Of a DNA stretch of 10,005 bases, positions 7,205 to 10,005 are shown in pieces. Position 1 is the first letter of the stretch; every line of letters starts with the position of its first letter. Below the pieces are notes generated by a model. That model did not search any database and had not been told where the DNA came from. It saw nothing but the letters and a program-made list of their open reading frames with translations. Origin of the DNA: Methyloradius sp035460505 (GTDB lineage Bacteria; Pseudomonadota; Gammaproteobacteria; Burkholderiales; Methylophilaceae); contig DATHWP010000090.1 in the NCBI GenBank assembly GCA_035460505.1, positions 1-10,005 on the forward strand, written 5' to 3'. The translations under genes were made by a program, and so were the position numbers.

Positions 7205-8110
7205 ATGACCACCTCAAGCAAAACCACTCAAGACCACCCATACAAAGGCATACTCCTTATCTGTTGCGCCGTATTTCTATTCGCAGGCAGTGATGCGCTT
7301 TCAAAATACCTTACTCAGGTTTATCCCGTGGTCATGGTGCTTTGGGTGCGTTATATCGTTCACACTGGCTTGATGATGACAGCATTCGTGCCTAAGTCTG
7401 GTTTTGCGCTGATTAAAACCAGACGGCTGGATTTACAAATCATTCGCGGCTTTTGCATGGTCAGCACTAATATGCTGTTCATCTCGGCACTGCATTTCAT
7501 TCCATTAGCTGAAGGCACAGCCATCGTATACATCACACCGCTCATTGTGACCGCCTTATCGTGGCCTTTTCTCGGTGAGCGCGTGAGTCGAGCACAATGG
7601 ATCGCAGTGTGGATCGGGTTTATCGGGGTGTTGATTATCGTGCGGCCTGGCGGCGCATTATTTACGCCAGTCGCCCTGCTGGCAGTAGGGGCTGCTTTTA
7701 GCTTCAGCATTTATCAATTGGTCACGCGTAAACTCAGTGGCGTAGATAGTTCAACCACCAGCAATTTCATCAGCGGTGCGATTAGCACACTACTCACCAC
7801 GGCGATATTGCCGTTCTACTGGCAAATGCCCGATTTATGGCATGGACTGTTAATGGTTGGGCTAGGCATTTCAGCATTGGCTAGCCACCTATTCATGACC
7901 CGTGCCTATGATTATGCCCAACCCTCTACACTGGCACCATTCACATATGGTCAGTTGATTTTTGCTGGATTAATCGGCTACTTGTTATTCGGGCATATCC
8001 CTGATCACTACGCTCTGCTTGGCATCACGATCATCTGCATCAGCGGCCTGATTGTGGCATGGGGTCAACGAAAAAATGCCCACAAGCCTTTACTGAGCGA
8101 TCCTTTGTAA
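7205..8110 (+). CDS. EamA-domain DMT-superfamily membrane transporter
   Basis: Ten-helix transporter of the drug/metabolite transporter superfamily, located in the inner membrane. The 301 residues form the usual two EamA repeats, about 14-146 and 155-286. The first repeat includes FAGSDALSKYL (26-36), VMVLWVRYIVHTGLM (43-57), the helix-4 region LFISALHFIPLAEGTAIVYI (91-110) and FLGERVSRAQWIAVWIGFIG (122-141). The second repeats the pattern with RAYDYAQPSTLAPFTYGQLI (233-252) and a basic, cytoplasmic C-terminal tail. The hydrophobic character and the length are complete. Members export or import amino acids, nucleosides or other metabolites, and the substrate cannot be predicted from sequence alone. 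It is transcribed divergently from the ligase gene and convergently with galU, and appears monocistronic. The ATG at 7205 gives the standard short polar N-terminus. Confidence 0.93.
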   Translation: MTTSSKTTQDHPYKGILLICCAVFLFAGSDALSKYLTQVYPVVMVLWVRYIVHTGLMMTAFVPKSGFALIKTRRLDLQIIRGFCMVSTNMLFISALHFIPLAEGTAIVYITPLIVTALSWPFLGERVSRAQWIAVWIGFIGVLIIVRPGGALFTPVALLAVGAAFSFSIYQLVTRKLSGVDSSTTSNFISGAISTLLTTAILPFYWQMPDLWHGLLMVGLGISALASHLFMTRAYDYAQPSTLAPFTYGQLIFAGLIGYLLFGHIPDHYALLGITIICISGLIVAWGQRKNAHKPLLSDPL

Positions 8111-8117
8111 AAGCTTG
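8071..8117 (-). terminator. Possible imperfect intrinsic terminator for galU
   Basis: On the minus strand, 22 bases after the galU stop codon, an 11-bp stem can form between 8107-8117 and 8083-8093 (one G-U pair, 13-base loop). It is followed by TGGGCA and then six T (8071-8076). The six-base gap between stem and T-run makes it sub-optimal. It overlaps the 3' end of the convergent EamA gene. On the plus strand the same stem has an A-C mismatch and no T-run, so it would serve galU rather than the transporter gene. Confidence 0.33.
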
Positions 8118-8139
8118 CTGGTATCTTTGATTTATCTCG

Positions 8140-9081
8140 TTATTTCTTGGCGCCTACCACAACGAGTTCAGGATGTTTCTCTACAGGCCTTTCCTCTATT
8201 TTTGGCATAGGTGGCGCAAACATGGATTCAAGCAACGCGCGGAACTCAGGGCCGCACTCAGGATGTTTAAGGCCTAGCTTCACTGTTGCCTCCAGATAAC
8301 CCGCTTTAGATCCGCAATCGTAACGCACACCGTTAAATCGGTAAGCGAGCACCTGCTCTTCGCTCAACAATTGTGAAATACCATCCGTGAGTTGAATCTC
8401 GCCACCAGAACCAGGCTTGATATTCTGCAAGTGGTGGAAAATTCGCGGTGTCAGAATATAACGGCCAACAACACCTAAGGTAGAAGGCGCATCTTCAGGT
8501 TTTGGCTTTTCGACAATCGCAGATACCTGCTCAATACTTTCGCTGACAGGCCGCGTAGCTACAATACCGTAACTCTTGGTCTGCGCGCGCGGTACATCCT
8601 GTACGCCAAGTAATGAGCAACGGTAATAATCATAGGCATCTACCATTTGCTTCATGATCGGCACATCGCCATCCAGCAAGTCATCAGCCAATAGCACTGC
8701 AAATGCATCATCATTAATCACTGGTTTCGCCAATAGAATGGCATGACCCAAACCGAGGGCGCTGGTCTGGCGTATATAAATACAATTCACATGCTTGGGC
8801 ACGATGTTCTGTACCAAGGCCAGCAATGCTTTATTGCCTTTGCGCTCGAGCTCATTCTCTAACTCATACGCCATATCAAAATGATCTGAGATCGAGCGTT
8901 TGTTCCGACCCGTGATAAAAATCAGATCAGTGATACCTGCTGCCACCGCCTCTTCCACAGCATATTGAATCAGTGGTTTATCGACTATGGGTAACATCTC
9001 TTTGGGGTTGGCCTTGGTAGCTGGCAAAAATCGGGTACCTAAGCCTGCAACGGGGAATACTGCTTTGGTGACTTTTCTCAT
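8140..9081 (-). CDS. galU: UTP-glucose-1-phosphate uridylyltransferase
   Basis: Cytoplasmic enzyme making UDP-glucose from UTP and glucose-1-phosphate, the entry to UDP-sugars for exopolysaccharide, lipopolysaccharide and glycosylation. The 313 residues cover the whole family fold: the nucleotide-binding loop FPVAGLGTRFLPATKANPKE (9-28), LIFITGRNKRSISDHFD (53-69), SALGLGHAILLAKP (107-120), LLADDLLDG (130-138) with metal-binding acidic residues, IVEKPKPEDAPS (189-200) and PGSGGEIQLTDGI (223-235). The C-terminal 25 or so residues are a charged extension beyond the core. I chose the ATG at 9081 because the protein then starts exactly at the conserved MRKVTKAVFP and an AAGAGA Shine-Dalgarno sits 9 bases upstream; an in-frame GTG at 9150 would add 23 residues unlike the family. 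It lies downstream of ugd on the same strand, but a terminator and about 410 bases separate them, so it probably has its own promoter. Confidence 0.96.
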   Translation of the reverse strand: MRKVTKAVFPVAGLGTRFLPATKANPKEMLPIVDKPLIQYAVEEAVAAGITDLIFITGRNKRSISDHFDMAYELENELERKGNKALLALVQNIVPKHVNCIYIRQTSALGLGHAILLAKPVINDDAFAVLLADDLLDGDVPIMKQMVDAYDYYRCSLLGVQDVPRAQTKSYGIVATRPVSESIEQVSAIVEKPKPEDAPSTLGVVGRYILTPRIFHHLQNIKPGSGGEIQLTDGISQLLSEEQVLAYRFNGVRYDCGSKAGYLEATVKLGLKHPECGPEFRALLESMFAPPMPKIEERPVEKHPELVVVGAKK

Positions 9082-9090
9082 GATTGGATT

Positions 9091-9097
9091 TCTCTTT
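9091..9097 (-). promoter_or_regulatory. Ribosome binding site deciding the galU start
   Basis: The minus-strand sequence AAAGAGA, with core AAGAGA at 9091-9096, lies 9 bases before the ATG at 9081. It supports that start over the in-frame GTG at 9150, which would add a non-conserved leader peptide. Confidence 0.45.
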
Positions 9098-9162
9098 GTT
9101 AGCGGGTTAATTGATTTAGCTTGATATTTAAGAAATAGCAAAATCTGCACCAGCTAAACTAG

Positions 9163-9182
9163 GTTTTATAACTGGATAAAAC
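9163..9182. repeat. Perfect 7-bp inverted repeat upstream of galU
   Basis: GTTTTAT and ATAAAAC are exact reverse complements separated by six bases (AACTGG). The stem is too AT-rich and lacks a T-run for termination. Its place over the predicted galU -10 box fits a protein-binding site, but no regulator is identified. Confidence 0.4.
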
Positions 9183-9192
9183 ATATACGCAA
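9165..9192 (-). promoter_or_regulatory. Candidate galU promoter over an AT-rich palindrome
   Basis: On the minus strand TTGCGT (9187-9192, 3/6) is 16 bases from TATAAA (9165-9170, 5/6), which would start a transcript near 9158 with a leader of about 77 bases. The -10 box overlaps one arm of a perfect 7-bp inverted repeat (GTTTTAT 9163-9169 and ATAAAAC 9176-9182), which could be an operator or merely AT-rich symmetry. The -35 box is weak, so the call is tentative. Confidence 0.33.
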
Positions 9193-9291
9193 AAGAATAT
9201 GAGAGGTAGATAAACAAACGTCCCACTGCCAATGGCCATAAGGCGTTGTCTATAGGTTTGTAATTTGGGGTTGATAGAAGATGATTGCTGA

Positions 9292-9330
9292 ATAGACGGC
9301 AACATTTTTGAATAAAATGCTGTCGTCTAT
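9292..9330. repeat. Near-perfect 17-bp hairpin in the ugd-galU gap
   Basis: Arms 9292-9308 and 9314-9330 pair over 17 positions around a five-base loop (9309-9313). Fifteen are Watson-Crick pairs. As RNA, either strand has one G-U pair (9299/9323 on the plus strand, 9302/9320 on the minus strand) and one A-C mismatch, so both strands fold about equally well. No T-run follows on either strand, so it is not an ordinary intrinsic terminator. It is not part of ugd or galU. It may be a palindromic repeat element, a regulator site or an RNA structure. Confidence 0.7.
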
Positions 9331-9496
9331 GAGGGATTATTGCAATACAAGAGGCTTAAAATACTGTTGTCGGGCGTTAATGACAAGAATAGGTTTTAAT
9401 ATTCAATGCGATACAGCAAGATTGGATTATTTGTCTATTTTTGACGACACTAACAGGCTAATAATTGAACAAAAGTTATACAAAAACGCGACTTAA
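9308..9496 (+). CDS. Doubtful small ORF, 62 codons, hypothetical
   Basis: An open frame in the gap, opposite in direction to both neighbours, with possible starts TTG 9308, ATG 9317 and ATG 9329. I do not recognise the product. It is polar and cysteine-containing (four Cys), with an acidic, amphipathic-looking segment ARLDYLSIFDDTNRLIIEQK near the C-terminus, and no signal peptide or membrane helix. GC is about 33%, well below the neighbouring genes, and codons rare in them (AGA, AGG, ATA) are frequent. Against it: no Shine-Dalgarno precedes any start, all starts lie in the 17-bp hairpin, and the last codons form one arm and the T-run of the ugd terminator on the other strand. In its favour: it has a reasonable amino acid mix and fills otherwise empty DNA. 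It may be a small accessory gene, a decayed fragment or chance. Confidence 0.28.
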   Translation: MNKMLSSMRDYCNTRGLKYCCRALMTRIGFNIQCDTARLDYLSIFDDTNRLIIEQKLYKNAT

Positions 9497-9516
9497 TCTT
9501 TAGAAAAAAGGTCGCG
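9482..9516 (-). terminator. Intrinsic terminator of ugd overlapping its stop codon
   Basis: Minus-strand CGCGAC (9511-9516) pairs perfectly with GTCGCG (9487-9492), a GC-rich 6-bp stem immediately followed by TTTTT (9482-9486). The 18-base loop contains the last codons and the TAA of ugd, so the 5' arm is coding sequence (Arg-Asp codons). The order stem then T-run fits only the minus strand. The long loop and short stem suggest moderate strength. Confidence 0.6.
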
Positions 9517-10005
9517 AGTGTAAATCTTGTCCAACACATCACTCAAATCCTCAGTGATTCGATTTGCAATAATGATCTCCGAGCGTTTTTTAAACTCTGC
9601 AAGGTCATTCACCACTGGTGATTTGAAAAAATCCGCCTCTTTGATCTCTGGCTCATACACAATGACCTGTATGCCTTTGGCTTTAATCCGCTTCATGATG
9701 CCTTGAATACTGGAAGCCCTGAAATTATCTGAACCAGCCTTCATAATCAGGCGATAAATACCCACCACGGTTGGATTATGCTTGATCACATCCTGCGCGA
9801 TAAAATCCTTGCGTGTTGAATTGGCATCAACAATCGCACGAATCAATGTTTGCGGTACATTCTCATAGTTGGCAAGCAACTGCTTGGTATCTTTTGGTAG
9901 GCAATAGCCACCATACCCAAAAGAAGGGTTGTTGTAGTGTTGGCCAATTCTGGGATCTAAACACACGCCATCAATGATCTGCCTGGTATCCAGGCCGTGC
10001 GAAGC
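9493..10005 (-). CDS. ugd: UDP-glucose 6-dehydrogenase, C-terminal part (5' end outside window)
   Basis: Cytoplasmic enzyme oxidising UDP-glucose to UDP-glucuronate with two NAD+, the step after GalU on the way to uronic-acid-containing polysaccharides or modified lipid A. The visible 170 residues begin ASHGLDTRQIIDGVCLD at the window edge. They contain the catalytic motif FGYGGYCLPKDTKQL, whose cysteine codon is at 9901-9903, then VVGIYRLIMKAGSDNFRASS and IQGIMKRIKAKGIQVIVYEP of the C-terminal UDP-binding domain, ending YTRDLFSKD. From memory this closely follows the shorter enterobacterial-type Ugd of about 390 residues rather than the 430-450-residue form, so a little over half the protein is missing upstream. 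An internal GTG at 9966 is not a start because the conserved sequence continues to the edge. It is followed by its own terminator and by galU about 410 bases downstream. Confidence 0.96.
   Translation of the reverse strand, partial: ASHGLDTRQIIDGVCLDPRIGQHYNNPSFGYGGYCLPKDTKQLLANYENVPQTLIRAIVDANSTRKDFIAQDVIKHNPTVVGIYRLIMKAGSDNFRASSIQGIMKRIKAKGIQVIVYEPEIKEADFFKSPVVNDLAEFKKRSEIIIANRITEDLSDVLDKIYTRDLFSKD

Noticed and set aside
9082..9150. N-terminal extension of GalU from the GTG at 9150
   Set aside because: The extra 23 residues do not resemble the family, while the ATG at 9081 begins the conserved N-terminus and has a Shine-Dalgarno 9 bases upstream.
9292..9330. The 17-bp hairpin as a Rho-independent terminator
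   Set aside because: Neither strand has a T-run after the stem, and ugd already has a better terminator at 9482-9516.

Overview
The window looks like part of the chromosome of a Gram-negative bacterium. The reasons are a lipoprotein outer-membrane efflux channel, an EmrAB-type inner-membrane pump, and GalU/Ugd envelope-sugar enzymes. Protein style and a base composition that looks slightly below 50% GC by eye suggest a betaproteobacterium, perhaps of the Methylophilaceae/Nitrosomonadales type. This is an inference from composition and family resemblance only; no marker gene such as rRNA is present.

Positions 1-4815 (+ strand) hold a tightly packed four-gene efflux operon: a MarR-family regulator whose 5' end is cut by the window edge, a NodT-type outer-membrane lipoprotein, an EmrA/HlyD-type periplasmic adaptor and a 14-helix EmrB/DHA2-type MFS pump. 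Together they encode a complete tripartite exporter with its own local regulator.

Positions 4822-7056 (- strand) hold a two-gene unit: a PaaK/CapK-type adenylate-forming ligase, then after 6 bases a predicted lipoprotein with an alpha/beta-hydrolase fold. The unit ends tail-to-tail with the pump operon only 6 bases away. At 7057-7204 a divergent promoter region separates it from an EamA/DMT-family membrane transporter (7205-8110, +).

Positions 8140-10005 (- strand) hold galU (UTP-glucose-1-phosphate uridylyltransferase) and the C-terminal part of ugd (UDP-glucose 6-dehydrogenase). They are consecutive steps from glucose-1-phosphate to UDP-glucuronate, the precursor of exopolysaccharide and lipopolysaccharide sugars. 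The two genes are separated by about 410 bases of AT-rich DNA. This gap holds an intrinsic terminator that overlaps the ugd stop codon, a near-perfect 17-bp hairpin, a doubtful 62-codon ORF, and a candidate galU promoter over an AT-rich palindrome.

Most of the window is conventional. The least explained parts are the ugd-galU gap and the ligase/lipoprotein-hydrolase pair. I found no tRNA, rRNA, CRISPR array, insertion sequence or clear new defence or mobile system.
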